Part shown: one piece after another, positions 9,064 to 17,032 of the stretch
Layout: every line of letters starts with the position of its first letter
How positions within the stretch are numbered: the stretch's first letter is position 1
Assembly (NCBI RefSeq): GCF_002091635.1
Contig: NZ_BDAC01000020.1
Span: 54,297-118,296, forward strand
Length of the DNA: 64,000 nt
DNA from: Pseudomonas indica NBRC 103045
GTDB taxonomy: Bacteria; Pseudomonadota; Gammaproteobacteria; Pseudomonadales; Pseudomonadaceae
Reading direction: 5' to 3'
Notes under the pieces: generated by a model
Told to the model about the DNA's origin: nothing
Databases searched by the model: none
The model's input: only the letters and a program-made list of their open reading frames with translations
Translations under genes and position numbers: made by a program

Positions 9064-9714
9064 TCATTCCAGCTTCTTGCGGACCTCAGCCAGCAGCGCG
9101 CGCGCCTCTTCGCGGCGGCCCTTGTCGGCCAGCTCGCGGCCGGGGCGGTCCGGTGCCTGCAACGCCGTTTCCAGGGCGGCACGGGCTTCCGCATAGCGCT
9201 TCTGGCGCAACAGGTAGTCGCCGTAGAAATAGTTCGGGTCGATGCCCTTGGGGTTGAGCGCCAGCGCCTGCTTCAGCATCGCCTCGGCCTTCTCGTCGTC
9301 GCCGAAGCCGATCGGCCAGCCGGGCACCTGGTAGTAGAGGCTGCCCAGGCTGGTATAGGCGGAGCCGTCGAGGGCCTTGGGGTCCATTGCCAGGGCCTGC
9401 TCCAGGCTGGCACGGGCCTGCTTGACCAGGTCCAGCGCGCCGAGCCCGCCCTTGGCGCCGGCCCAGGTGCTGAGGATGATGCCGCGCCAGATCAGCAGCT
9501 CGGCCGCCTTCGGCTCGCTGGCGAGCGCCTGGTCGGCCTCCTTGGCGAGCCCGGCGAACGCCGCTTCGCGCTGTTTTTCCGGCAACTCGTAGCGGATTTC
9601 CGCCCAGCGCGTTTGCAATTGACCCAGGGCCTGCTGGCCGCTGTCGCTGAGGGCGAACGCCGGCAGGCTGAGCAGGCCGCCCAGGGCCAGGCAAAGGGAA
9701 ATCAGGATTCTCAT
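9064..9714 (-). CDS. Secreted or periplasmic TPR-repeat protein
   Basis: A 216-residue protein with a signal peptide (MRILISLCLALGGLLSLPAFA, cleavage near residue 21) and helical repeats. Segments around ASLEQALAMDPKALDG, AEAMLKQALALNPKG and AEARAALETALQAPDRPG have the TPR pattern, while GSAYTSLGSLYYQVPGWPIGFGDD is a conserved insert of this family. GGAG lies 6 bases ahead of the ATG at 9714. It is 13 bases below the SDR gene and precedes the response regulator, so it probably belongs to the same leftward operon. Its role is unknown; a scaffold or sensory accessory in the periplasm is possible. Confidence 0.83.
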   Translation of the reverse strand: MRILISLCLALGGLLSLPAFALSDSGQQALGQLQTRWAEIRYELPEKQREAAFAGLAKEADQALASEPKAAELLIWRGIILSTWAGAKGGLGALDLVKQARASLEQALAMDPKALDGSAYTSLGSLYYQVPGWPIGFGDDEKAEAMLKQALALNPKGIDPNYFYGDYLLRQKRYAEARAALETALQAPDRPGRELADKGRREEARALLAEVRKKLE

Positions 9715-9727
9715 GGGGTTCTCCAGA

Positions 9728-10519
9728 TCAGGAACGATGACGGGCAAAGCGTTGGATGACCGGCAGTTGCTTGCGCAGCGCCTGGTCCACCACACGCGGC
9801 AACAGGCTGTTGAGGCGCACGAAGAGTTTTTCCGGCCAGCCGAGGTAGCTCTCCTCGCGCTCGCGGAGGATCGCCTCGACGATCCGCGCGGCCACTGCCT
9901 GTGGCGCGTCCATGCTCACGTTCAGCTCGTCGTTCATGGCCACCACGTGGTCGCCGTTCATGGCCGTGCGAGTGGCGCGCGGGGCGATGTAGAGCACCTT
10001 CACGCAGGTGTCCGCCAGCTCGCGACGCAGGGCCTCGGAGAAGCCGCGCACGGCGAACTTGCTGGCGCAATAGGCGGTGAAACCGGCGTAGCCGATGGAG
10101 CCGAAGGTGGAACCGACATTCACCACCAGCGCGCGCGGCGCATGGCGCATCAGCGGCAGCAGGCGATGGGTGAGTTGCAGCGGTGCGGTGAGGTTGACCT
10201 CGACCAGCGCGGCGATGGCGTCCTCGTCCTGGGATTCCAGCAGGCAGAACTGGTTGACCCCGGCCGCGTTGATCAAGCAATTGACCCCGCCGAAACGCCG
10301 TGCGGCACCCAGCACCGCATCGCGCCCGACGCTCTGGCGCAGGTCGGCCTGGACCACCTCGACCTGCCCGGGATAGCGCTGCGCCAGGGCCCGCAGGGTA
10401 TCGCCCTGGCGCCCCACCAGCAGCACCTTGGCACCGCCGGCGCAAAGCCGTTCGACCAGTGCCTGGCCGATTCCACCACTGGCGCCGGTGAGCACGGCGC
10501 GGCATTCGGAGAGTTTCAT
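9728..10519 (-). CDS. Short-chain dehydrogenase/reductase
   Basis: A 263-residue NAD(P)-dependent oxidoreductase of the classical SDR type. The cofactor motif TGASGGIG spans 11-18, NAAG is at 84-87, and the catalytic residues are Ser in the NVGST/GSIG segment (137-141), Y150 and K154 (AYCASKFA). The C-terminal stretch after 200 has basic and hydrophobic residues that could touch membrane or an acyl substrate. It lies 10 bases after the diiron protein gene, inside the same leftward operon as an AMP ligase, which suggests a fatty-acyl-derived substrate; that is an inference. Confidence 0.92.
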   Translation of the reverse strand: MKLSECRAVLTGASGGIGQALVERLCAGGAKVLLVGRQGDTLRALAQRYPGQVEVVQADLRQSVGRDAVLGAARRFGGVNCLINAAGVNQFCLLESQDEDAIAALVEVNLTAPLQLTHRLLPLMRHAPRALVVNVGSTFGSIGYAGFTAYCASKFAVRGFSEALRRELADTCVKVLYIAPRATRTAMNGDHVVAMNDELNVSMDAPQAVAARIVEAILREREESYLGWPEKLFVRLNSLLPRVVDQALRKQLPVIQRFARHRS

Positions 10520-10529
10520 GGTCGGGTCC

Positions 10530-11180
10530 TCAGGACAGCGGCAAGCTGCGGAACATATCGCCGTATAGGCGGTACACCACCCGCGCGGTGTGCACCACGG
10601 CGGCCTGGTCGCGCGGATCGTCGAGGCGGTTCATCAGGCCCTTGAACAACTCGATGTGTTCCAGATCCAGGCTGCCGTGGGAAGTCAGGTAGCTGAACGC
10701 CTGGGCCGGCAGGCCGAGCTGGCCCTGGATGATGCCGGCGGCCTGGGTGGCGAGCATGACGCTGGTGCCCTCCAGCACGTTGACCATGCCGAAGAAACCC
10801 ACCGGATTGTCCCGGGCGATGCGGTCGTAGACGTAGGCGACCATCAGCTCCGTAGGCAGGCCCGGCGTGCCATTGCGCACCGCCTCGGCGTCGCCGTCAC
10901 AGGCACGGATATCGTTGAGAATCCATTCGTGGTGGCCGTATTCCTCCTCGATGTATTCGGCGATTGCCTCGCGCAGCCACTCCAGCCGCTCCGGCAGGCG
11001 CGCACCGCAGGCCATCAGCAGCGGCACCGTGTGCTTGACGTGGTGGTAGGCCTCGATGAGGAACGCCTTGTAGCTGGCCAGGCTGACCTGGCCGGCCATG
11101 GTCTGCTGGATGATCGGTGCGCCGAGCAGGTAGTCGCGCTCGGCGGCGGTCTGTTGTTGCAAAGCCTCGTAGAAACTCAT
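10530..11180 (-). CDS. Haem-oxygenase-fold (HDO-like) iron-containing protein
   Basis: A 216-residue helical protein of the 'iron-containing redox enzyme' (TenA/haem-oxygenase-like) superfamily. Candidate metal ligands are E43 and H46/H47 (EAYHHVKH), E80 and H83/H84 (EEEYGHHEW), E137 (VLEGTS), D172 and H175 (LDLEHIELF), a pattern like that of diiron oxidases in this superfamily such as UndA. Those enzymes act on fatty acids or amino acids. The ATG overlaps the ligase stop (ATGA), so the two genes are coupled, and GAGGA lies 7 bases ahead. The substrate is unknown; an activated fatty acid made by the neighbouring ligase is a reasonable guess. Confidence 0.82.
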   Translation of the reverse strand: MSFYEALQQQTAAERDYLLGAPIIQQTMAGQVSLASYKAFLIEAYHHVKHTVPLLMACGARLPERLEWLREAIAEYIEEEYGHHEWILNDIRACDGDAEAVRNGTPGLPTELMVAYVYDRIARDNPVGFFGMVNVLEGTSVMLATQAAGIIQGQLGLPAQAFSYLTSHGSLDLEHIELFKGLMNRLDDPRDQAAVVHTARVVYRLYGDMFRSLPLS

Positions 11181-12637
11181 GGTCTGTCCTCGGGGGAAAG
11201 GGCCGCGAAGGCCGACTGGTAGTGATGGAGCAAGGCGGCGCGGCGCAACCGGCCGTTGGCGGTGGCCAGGCCGTTGGCCTCGTTGAAGGGGTGTTCGGCC
11301 CGCAGCCAGCGATGGACACGGGCGTAGTCGGGCAGCGAGCGGTTGGCCGCCTGCACCGCCTCGGCCAGCTCGGCATCGCTGCAAGAGGGGAAACGCGGCA
11401 CCAGCACGGCGATGTTTTCCGCCAGCGCCTCGCCATGCAGCCAGGCCTGGGCGATGGGCAGTTGCTGGACCAGCTCGGCCTCCACCCATTCCGGATTGAC
11501 GTTGCGGCCGTAGGCGGTGATGAACTGGTGCTTGCGGCGGCCGTGCAGAACGAGAAAACCGTCGTCGAAATGCCCAAGGTCGCCGGTGGCCAGCCATTCG
11601 TCCTGCGGCGCCGGCTCACCGAGGTAACCGAGCATCCGGGCGCCGTGCACCAGCACTTCGCCCTCCTCGCTCAAACGTACCTGCAGATGAGCCAGCGGCT
11701 TGCCGACCGTGCCGATGCGCCGTGCTTCCGGGGTGTTCAGGCAGACCACCGAGGCGCACTCGGACAACCCGTAGCCTTCGAACACCGGCAGGCCGAGCGC
11801 ATCGGCGCGTTGCAGCAACTGCTCCGCCACTCGCCCGCCGCCCACCGCGACGAAGCGCAGCGAATCGGGCAGCGGCATCCCGCGTTCGGCGGCGGTCACC
11901 AGGGCCAACAACAGTTGCGGCAGGAGAATCAGGCTGTGCGGCCGACTCTGCGCCAGCATGGTGAGAAAGCGCGGCAGGTCGAGACCGCTGCCGCCCTTGA
12001 TTCCCACATCGGTCAGCGACGGCAGGTCGATCTCAGCACCGGCCAGCAGCGGCGCGTAGATTCCGGCGATGTTCTCCAGCAGCACCGCCAGCGGCAGGAT
12101 GCACAGGTGCCGTTCCACCTCGCGGGAACGACTGGCCTGCCAGAGGCTTTCCGCCACCCGCAGTTGCACCTCGGCATCCAGGCAGACGCCCTTCGGCTGG
12201 CCGGTGGTGCCGGAGGTATAGGTGATTTTCAGACTACCGGTTGGCAACGCCGCGACCTCCCCCGGATCGCGCTGCCACAGGCCCGGCTGGCGCTCCTCGA
12301 AGCCGAGGGCGCGAGTCGTTTCGTCGGCGGCGCCGATCAGGGTGTCGATGCCGGCGCTGTCCAGCACATGGCGCCGCTGTCCCGGCGAAAAGAACCCCGG
12401 CAGCGGCACGCAGACCTTGCCGGCACGCAGCAGCGCTAAGTCCCACAGCACCCACTCGGGGCCGTTATCCAACGCCAATGCGACACGCCGGGCACCGAGC
12501 GCCTCCAGTTGCCCGGCACGCTCTTCGGCCTCCCGGCGTAGCGCGGCATAACTCAGCGACAGCGCGCCCTGGCGCAGAGCAGTCCGCTCGCCGTGCGCCA
12601 CCAGCGCGGCCCACAGCCGGTCAATGGCAGGCTGCAT
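11177..12637 (-). CDS. AMP-forming acyl-CoA/acyl ligase
   Basis: A 486-residue member of the adenylate-forming family, which activates a carboxylic acid with ATP and usually passes it to CoA. The P-loop TYTSGTTGQPKGV, GYGLSE, ATGDLGHFDD and GRNVNPEWVE motifs are all present. It is shorter than FadD (about 560 residues). At the A10 motif the usual catalytic Lys is replaced: the text reads LATANGRLRR with Arg at about 463. The gene overlaps the hemolysin-like gene by 17 bases and the diiron gene by 4. A fatty acid is the likely substrate. Confidence 0.9.
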   Translation of the reverse strand: MQPAIDRLWAALVAHGERTALRQGALSLSYAALRREAEERAGQLEALGARRVALALDNGPEWVLWDLALLRAGKVCVPLPGFFSPGQRRHVLDSAGIDTLIGAADETTRALGFEERQPGLWQRDPGEVAALPTGSLKITYTSGTTGQPKGVCLDAEVQLRVAESLWQASRSREVERHLCILPLAVLLENIAGIYAPLLAGAEIDLPSLTDVGIKGGSGLDLPRFLTMLAQSRPHSLILLPQLLLALVTAAERGMPLPDSLRFVAVGGGRVAEQLLQRADALGLPVFEGYGLSECASVVCLNTPEARRIGTVGKPLAHLQVRLSEEGEVLVHGARMLGYLGEPAPQDEWLATGDLGHFDDGFLVLHGRRKHQFITAYGRNVNPEWVEAELVQQLPIAQAWLHGEALAENIAVLVPRFPSCSDAELAEAVQAANRSLPDYARVHRWLRAEHPFNEANGLATANGRLRRAALLHHYQSAFAALSPEDRP

Positions 12638-13310
12638 GGGGCAAGGCTCCTTCGTTGCAGAGGGCTTGATAGCCCAGCCGCGGGTAGACGCCCATCTGCA
12701 CCAAGCGCTGGTGACCGCCCAGGATTTCCCCGGCCATGACCTGCGGGTTATTGGCGTAGTAACTGCCCCAGTCGGCCTGCTCGTCGCCCAGGCAGGCCGG
12801 ATCGGCCGCGCCCAGGGACAACGGCGAAAGCTCCAAGCGCTGGAAGCTGTTCAGCAACGCGGGCGTGCCGGTGAACGTGACCCAGCGGAAGCCGCAGGCC
12901 ACCAGCAGGTCGGTCAGCGCCACGATCAGCAGCCGCGCCGAACCGGCGCCCAGCGCCGCCAGGTTGCCCACCTCGACGATGTCGCGGCGCGCAATCGGTT
13001 GGCCGCCGTACCCGGCGATCACCTGCTCGATCGGCCGGTCCAGATAGCGCTCGAGAAACAACGGCGCCTCGCCGGCGGAACGCAGCCCCACCGCGCCCTG
13101 TATGCGCCCGTCCGCCCCTTCCAGCCCCAGCAGGCACGGCATGAAATGGCGGATGCGCGCCGCGTAATGCGCCGCGAAACGCTCGCGGATGAACGCCTCC
13201 AGCAACGCCCGTCGCGCCCCGTCGCAAGGCCGGGCACAGCGAAGGCTCAGCGCCGGCTCGCGGCCGATCCGGGCGAGCAAGCCGTCGGCATGAATCCCAG
13301 GCAGTTCCAT
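12621..13310 (-). CDS. Thermostable-hemolysin-family protein
   Basis: A 229-residue protein of the T_hemolysin family (named from a Vibrio gene). Conserved family blocks are visible: ARIRHFMPCLLGL, FLERYLDRPIEQVI, RRDIVEVGNLAA, TGTPALLNSFQRLEL and WGSYYANNPQVMAGEI. There is no signal peptide or membrane segment. The family resembles GNAT or acyl-homoserine-lactone-synthase-like folds, so an acyltransferase role fits the ligase, diiron and SDR genes behind it better than lysis; this is inference. GAGAGG sits 8 bases ahead of the ATG. It is the first gene of the leftward operon that runs to the two-component genes. Confidence 0.85.
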   Translation of the reverse strand: MELPGIHADGLLARIGREPALSLRCARPCDGARRALLEAFIRERFAAHYAARIRHFMPCLLGLEGADGRIQGAVGLRSAGEAPLFLERYLDRPIEQVIAGYGGQPIARRDIVEVGNLAALGAGSARLLIVALTDLLVACGFRWVTFTGTPALLNSFQRLELSPLSLGAADPACLGDEQADWGSYYANNPQVMAGEILGGHQRLVQMGVYPRLGYQALCNEGALPHAACH

Positions 13311-13402
13311 GACCGGAACCTCTCATGATTAACCTGGGACGGATTGTTGGCAGACAGGCTTAAGGGAGTCTTAAGCCTCGGGAAAGAGGCAGGTGCGGAC
13401 TT

Positions 13403-13743
13403 GTAGGGGCGAATTTATTCGCCCGCTTTACACCGCGCCGGACAAAAGCTTCGCCAACAGAGCTGGCTCCACGAAAAACAGGTCTGAGTGGCACGCAACC
13501 TGTGGGAGCGGATTTATCCGCGAATGCGGCCTTTCGGTCCATCGCGAATGAATTCACTCCCACCCCGAGGTCCGGACACCTCCATGTGTAGGAGCGAGCT
13601 CTGCTCGCGAAACGGACCTGCGCAAAAGCCTAGCTGTAGGGGCGAATTCATTCGCCCAGCCTACCCTCGCCGGGCGAATGAATTCGCCCCTACACAACGA
13701 AGAAAAGCTGCACAAAAGCCTCGCCAGCAAGCGGGCGCCTACA
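13403..13743. repeat. Cluster of REP-type palindromes
   Basis: This gap between the hemolysin-like gene and zapE holds a REP doublet with a GTAGGGGCGAATTTATTCGCCC half and a CCAACAGAGCTGGCTCCAC half (13403-13472), a degenerate doublet (13502-13563), a single GTAGGAGCGAGCTCTGCTCGCGAA (13588-13612), a clean 58-bp inverted pair (13636-13693) and a last half-site ending GGGCGCCTAC. That last half-site contains the zapE stop codon (13739-13741). No gene is supported in 13311-13738. Confidence 0.85.
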
Positions 13744-14878
13744 GGACCGAGCTGGCCGCCGCCCCGAACCGCGCCAACTGCATCTCGCGCAGGCGACTCA
13801 GGGTCCGGCGGAACGGAAACGCCAGATAGCCCTCGGTATACAACGCCTCCAGCGGCACCTGCGCCTCCAGATAAAGCGGCACGCCCCGGTCATAGCACTC
13901 ATCCACCAGGGCGATGAAGCGACGCACACCGTTGTCATGGGCGGACAGCCTCGGAAGCCGTCGATCCCCCGCCGTCACCCGCTCCACCCCGTCCTCGGTG
14001 CCGCGGGCGATGTAGGCCTCGCGCTGGGAACCGCCCAGGCTGGGCACCTCGCCCAGCAGAATGGCCGGGAAGCGGTCGCACAGCTCGATGAAATCCGAAA
14101 CCGCGCGCGGCCCCTCGCAAAGATCGGCATAACGGCACCAGACCGCCGTATCGCAGGCATTCACCACCGGCAGGCTGCGTCGGCCGATCAGCAGCGCCTC
14201 GTCGCTGCCTGCCCGCCCGTCCGCCAGCCGCGCGAACACCTCGGCCAGAGCGCTGGGCTCGCCGGGCTGCGCCACCCAGTAGCGTTGCTGCGCCTGCCCC
14301 GGATGGAGGCGGTGATCCTGGCCGCCATCGACATCCACCACCTGCATATGCCGCTGGATCGCCGCGATGGCCGGCAGGAAGCGGTCACGGTTGAAGCCAT
14401 CGGCATAAAGCTGTTCCGGCGGCTGGTTGGACGTGGCCACCAGCACCACGCCCTGCTCGAACATCGCCTGCATCAGCCGGCCAAGGATCATGGCATCGCC
14501 GATATCGCTGACGAACAGCTCGTCGAAACACAACACCCGCACCTCCCGCCCCAGCTCGCCGGCCAGGGCCAGCAGCGGATCGGCCGTGCCGGTCAACTGG
14601 AACAGGCGCTGATGCACCCAACGCATGAAGTGATGAAAGTGCAGCCGCCGCGCCGGCACTCGCAGGCTCTGGTGAAAGCGATCCATCAGCCAGGTCTTGC
14701 CGCGCCCCACCGGCCCCCAGAGATACACCCCACCCATCGCCCCGGCCCGCTCGGCATGCAGCGCCCAATGGCAACGCTCCAGCACCTCCGCCGCCTGCCG
14801 CTGGGCGGCGTCCGGCAGAAAGCCTGACTGGGCAATGGCCTGCTCGTAGGCAGCCAGCGGGGACAGAGGAACGGACAT
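13739..14878 (-). CDS. zapE: AFG1/ZapE-family P-loop ATPase
   Basis: A 379-residue ATPase of the AFG1 family; E. coli ZapE acts at the Z-ring late in division and under stress. Walker A is GPVGRGKTWLMD (about 55-66), with the family pair FHHFMRWVHQRL, Walker B VLCFDELFVSDIGDA and sensor LVATSNQPP. The C-terminal part has DFIELCDRFPAILLGEVP, IALVDECYDRGVPLYLEAQVP and RTLSRLREMQ, all typical. The length matches the family. The stop codon lies inside a REP half-site. A Pseudomonas genome may hold a second ZapE homologue, so the symbol marks the family and may not mean the orthologue. Confidence 0.9.
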   Translation of the reverse strand: MSVPLSPLAAYEQAIAQSGFLPDAAQRQAAEVLERCHWALHAERAGAMGGVYLWGPVGRGKTWLMDRFHQSLRVPARRLHFHHFMRWVHQRLFQLTGTADPLLALAGELGREVRVLCFDELFVSDIGDAMILGRLMQAMFEQGVVLVATSNQPPEQLYADGFNRDRFLPAIAAIQRHMQVVDVDGGQDHRLHPGQAQQRYWVAQPGEPSALAEVFARLADGRAGSDEALLIGRRSLPVVNACDTAVWCRYADLCEGPRAVSDFIELCDRFPAILLGEVPSLGGSQREAYIARGTEDGVERVTAGDRRLPRLSAHDNGVRRFIALVDECYDRGVPLYLEAQVPLEALYTEGYLAFPFRRTLSRLREMQLARFGAAASSVL

Positions 14879-15627
14879 AACGAAAGCCGACAGAGAAACC
14901 AGCCGGCGACGCTACGGACCCGACGGGCCGTTGTCCAGCCACCGCGCGCAAAAGCGCCGGTGCCGAGCGCAGTACCGGTGCGGGTGATAAGCGACAGCGC
15001 ATACCGAGAAAACCACAGCCCCGGATTGCGCCAAGGCTTATTGGGCTACACGTATGAAGGCAGGACTCAAGGCCAACCTCGGGCAAATCAACTCGCCCCG
15101 CCGACCTCCCCACCAACACGCCCCATGGACACCAGCTTGATGGCAAAGACTTCTCGCGGGCACCAACGACCACCCAGGAAGCCGCCCCCGCGTCAGTGCC
15201 CATTCCTCACCCAGCCCTGAAACGGCCAGCCCCAACACAACACCCTGAACCCACACCGTTACAACCCCCTCGCTCCTCTGGGGAGAGGGCTGGGGGCGCC
15301 CGGCGGAGGGTGAGGGGGCGGAGCCTGATCCCCCGACGTGGGCAAGCGGATGCCATGCGACCCGACAAGCTGATTGATACTCCGACACTGCATGGGCGAA
15401 CACCTGGCTCCTCTTCTCGCCAATACAGCCGATCAACAGTCATCGACGGAGTACACCCAGCCGCTGCCCCGCCAGAGTAGGCGGACCGATAGCTCAGGGA
15501 ATTCGACAATGGGGGAACATGGCGGTGGGTGGTAAGCGAACGGTTTGTGGATGGAGCGGTGCCCAGTGGGGAATGTGATCGCTGCGTTGAAGGCTTCAAA
15601 ACGGTGACGATAGAAACGTTCCCCGTC
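14879..15627. other. Gene-free stretch with one CCCTC/GGGAGAGGG repeat
   Basis: No reading frame here resembles a protein. The only structure seen is a palindrome-rich repeat at 15267-15322 (CCCTCGCTCCTCTGGGGAGAGGG then GGGTGAGGGGGCGGA), the same family as at 5931, 6181, 56604 and 56747. Confidence 0.6.
15267..15322. repeat. CCCTC...GAGGG palindromic intergenic repeat
   Basis: CCCTCGCTCC faces GGGGAGAGGG, followed by the GGGCGCCCGGCGGAGGGTGAG tail shared almost base for base with 56762-56796. It is a dispersed non-coding repeat. Confidence 0.75.
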
Positions 15628-15774
15628 TTAGGGTCTGTACGAAAAGTCGCCGAGCGAAGGTCAGGCTAGGCAAAAATCGGTGAGGAAGCGGAGTTTACGT
15701 GCTGTAAATGAGCATTCCGAGCCGATTTTTAACGACGCATCACCGAGCGCAGGCACTTTTCGTACAGAGCCTAA
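15628..15774. mobile_element. MITE-like element, 147 bp, with terminal inverted repeats
   Basis: The left end TTAGGGTCTGTACGAAAAGT is the inverted complement of the right end ACTTTTCGTACAGAGCCTAA apart from one base. A second inverted pair, AAAAATCGG and CCGATTTTT, lies inside, so the whole element can fold on itself. It has no open frame. This size and structure fit a non-autonomous transposon remnant. It lies about 200 bp outside the last Thoeris gene. No transposase is present in the window. Confidence 0.7.
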
Positions 15775-15967
15775 TTTTTATCAAGGCCAGACTGCAGTCT
15801 TTTATAGCTGGACGATTTCGACCCGAAGCTGCTGGTGAGAACCGGCAGCAATCGGCCAGAACTGGGCATTAGAGTAAAAAATAAATCTGTCCCCTTTTCT
15901 CTGTCCCCTTTTCGCTTTTCGGAAAGTTGGTTGTGATGTAGCTAGGTGGAATGATTCGGGTGTAGGG

Positions 15968-16546
15968 CTATCGGCTGTAACGTTGCCACGACGGAGCACC
16001 GCTCGCAAAGCTCTTGAGATTGCTCCACTGATTGCCTCGGTCCTCCACGAAATGGTACGTGACATAGTTCTCCAGTTTCTTGGTGACAACCGGATACAAC
16101 CCTAAGTATTCCTGTCCCTCGAAACTCTGGTTCTCCGAGTCCAGCAGCGGAAGGATCGCGACTTGGCCAGGTTTGTGACCATCAAAGAAGCCCAGCTCCC
16201 AGGGCATCCACTTTGATCCGGAGGAGTTACCGGTGGCGATATACATCATAGAGCGGGAAGACTTCATGCGCTCCCGCAGGACTGCAGCGGTTTCTTTGCC
16301 CACCGAATTTCGGTCCAATTTCTTGTCGACGACCCAATCCACATAGACTTTCAGGCCCTGTTTCTGTAGAAGCAGCATCATTCCCAGAACGAGATCGGAG
16401 TCATCAAGGGAGTGAGACAAAAAAATGTCGAACTCCTCGCGAGGTTTGTAGCTTTCCATTGTTGCGGTCAGAACAGCTTGTGCGGTGCGATAACCACGAG
16501 CGCCGACCGCAGCAGCACGCGCCTCGCTTTTAGTGAAGAAGGCCAT
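15968..16546 (-). CDS. Thoeris TIR-domain protein, second ThsB-like gene
   Basis: A 192-residue TIR protein. After a 35-residue lead, the domain begins EEFDIFLSHSLDDSDLV, continues VYVDWVVDKKLDRNSV and reaches WMPWELGFFDG, where E117 is the likely catalytic Glu that cleaves NAD+. TIR proteins of Thoeris make a cyclic ADP-ribose signal on phage infection. This one is of the TIR_2 type, unlike the DUF1863-type protein beside it. It starts 4 bases after the upstream stop, with GGAAG 8 bases ahead of the ATG. Third gene of the leftward operon. Base composition is lower in G+C than the flanks. Confidence 0.85.
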   Translation of the reverse strand: MAFFTKSEARAAAVGARGYRTAQAVLTATMESYKPREEFDIFLSHSLDDSDLVLGMMLLLQKQGLKVYVDWVVDKKLDRNSVGKETAAVLRERMKSSRSMMYIATGNSSGSKWMPWELGFFDGHKPGQVAILPLLDSENQSFEGQEYLGLYPVVTKKLENYVTYHFVEDRGNQWSNLKSFASGAPSWQRYSR

Positions 16547-16550
16547 AGTG

Positions 16551-17030
16551 TTACTTCCAATTAACTAAATTGATGGCGTTTTCGATCCAAGTCGCCAAGT
16601 TTTCTTTGATATCACCATAAGCATCGCTGGCCTTTGGCTCATACACCAGTGGTTTGACGACTATGCCGCCACGTCTAAAGGTGAAATTATCGAAGGGATT
16701 GGAACCTTTCGAGCTATAGCCATTCCGGGGGCAATTCAGCCGATGGATGTAGACACCTACGACCGGCTTATTGAGTTCCCAAGCACGCTTAATTTCATAC
16801 TGGACCCATCGGCGTTCGGCTGTCTGACTACCGATCAATACAACGAGGCAGGATTTCCCATTTAGATTTTGGTCAATCCAGTCCTTCACACCTTTCTCAG
16901 TACGTTTAATCTGCTCCCAGGTATTGGGACTGACGGGCTCGTCTCCTTCCAATGCCCCCATCTGGCGAATCTGTTGCACTCGCATCACATCGTTTTCGAA
17001 GTGAAAGCTATAAAAGACCTTGCGCTTCAT
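16551..17030 (-). CDS. thsB: Thoeris ThsB, TIR-like (DUF1863) NADase
   Basis: A 159-residue protein of the TIR-like DUF1863 family. It begins RKVFYSFHFENDVMRVQQIRQM, the typical ThsB opening, with WIDQNLNGKSCLVVLIGSQT and WVQYEIKRAWELNKPVVGVYI following; E79 is the likely catalytic Glu. In Bacillus Thoeris, ThsB senses phage and turns NAD+ into a cyclic ADP-ribose isomer that activates ThsA. It lies 2 bases after thsA. The first 60 bases of its 3' end (16561-16620) are only 35% G+C, well below the chromosomal genes around it. Confidence 0.9.
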   Translation of the reverse strand: MKRKVFYSFHFENDVMRVQQIRQMGALEGDEPVSPNTWEQIKRTEKGVKDWIDQNLNGKSCLVVLIGSQTAERRWVQYEIKRAWELNKPVVGVYIHRLNCPRNGYSSKGSNPFDNFTFRRGGIVVKPLVYEPKASDAYGDIKENLATWIENAINLVNWK

Positions 17031-17032
17031 CC

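Noticed and set aside
12621..13310. A true haemolysin toxin
   Set aside because: No signal peptide or pore-forming feature; the family name is historical and the operon points to metabolism.
15802..16089. A 95-residue minus-strand frame covering the TIR gene end
   Set aside because: It is out of frame with the TIR gene, lacks homology and crosses the CTGTCCCC repeats.
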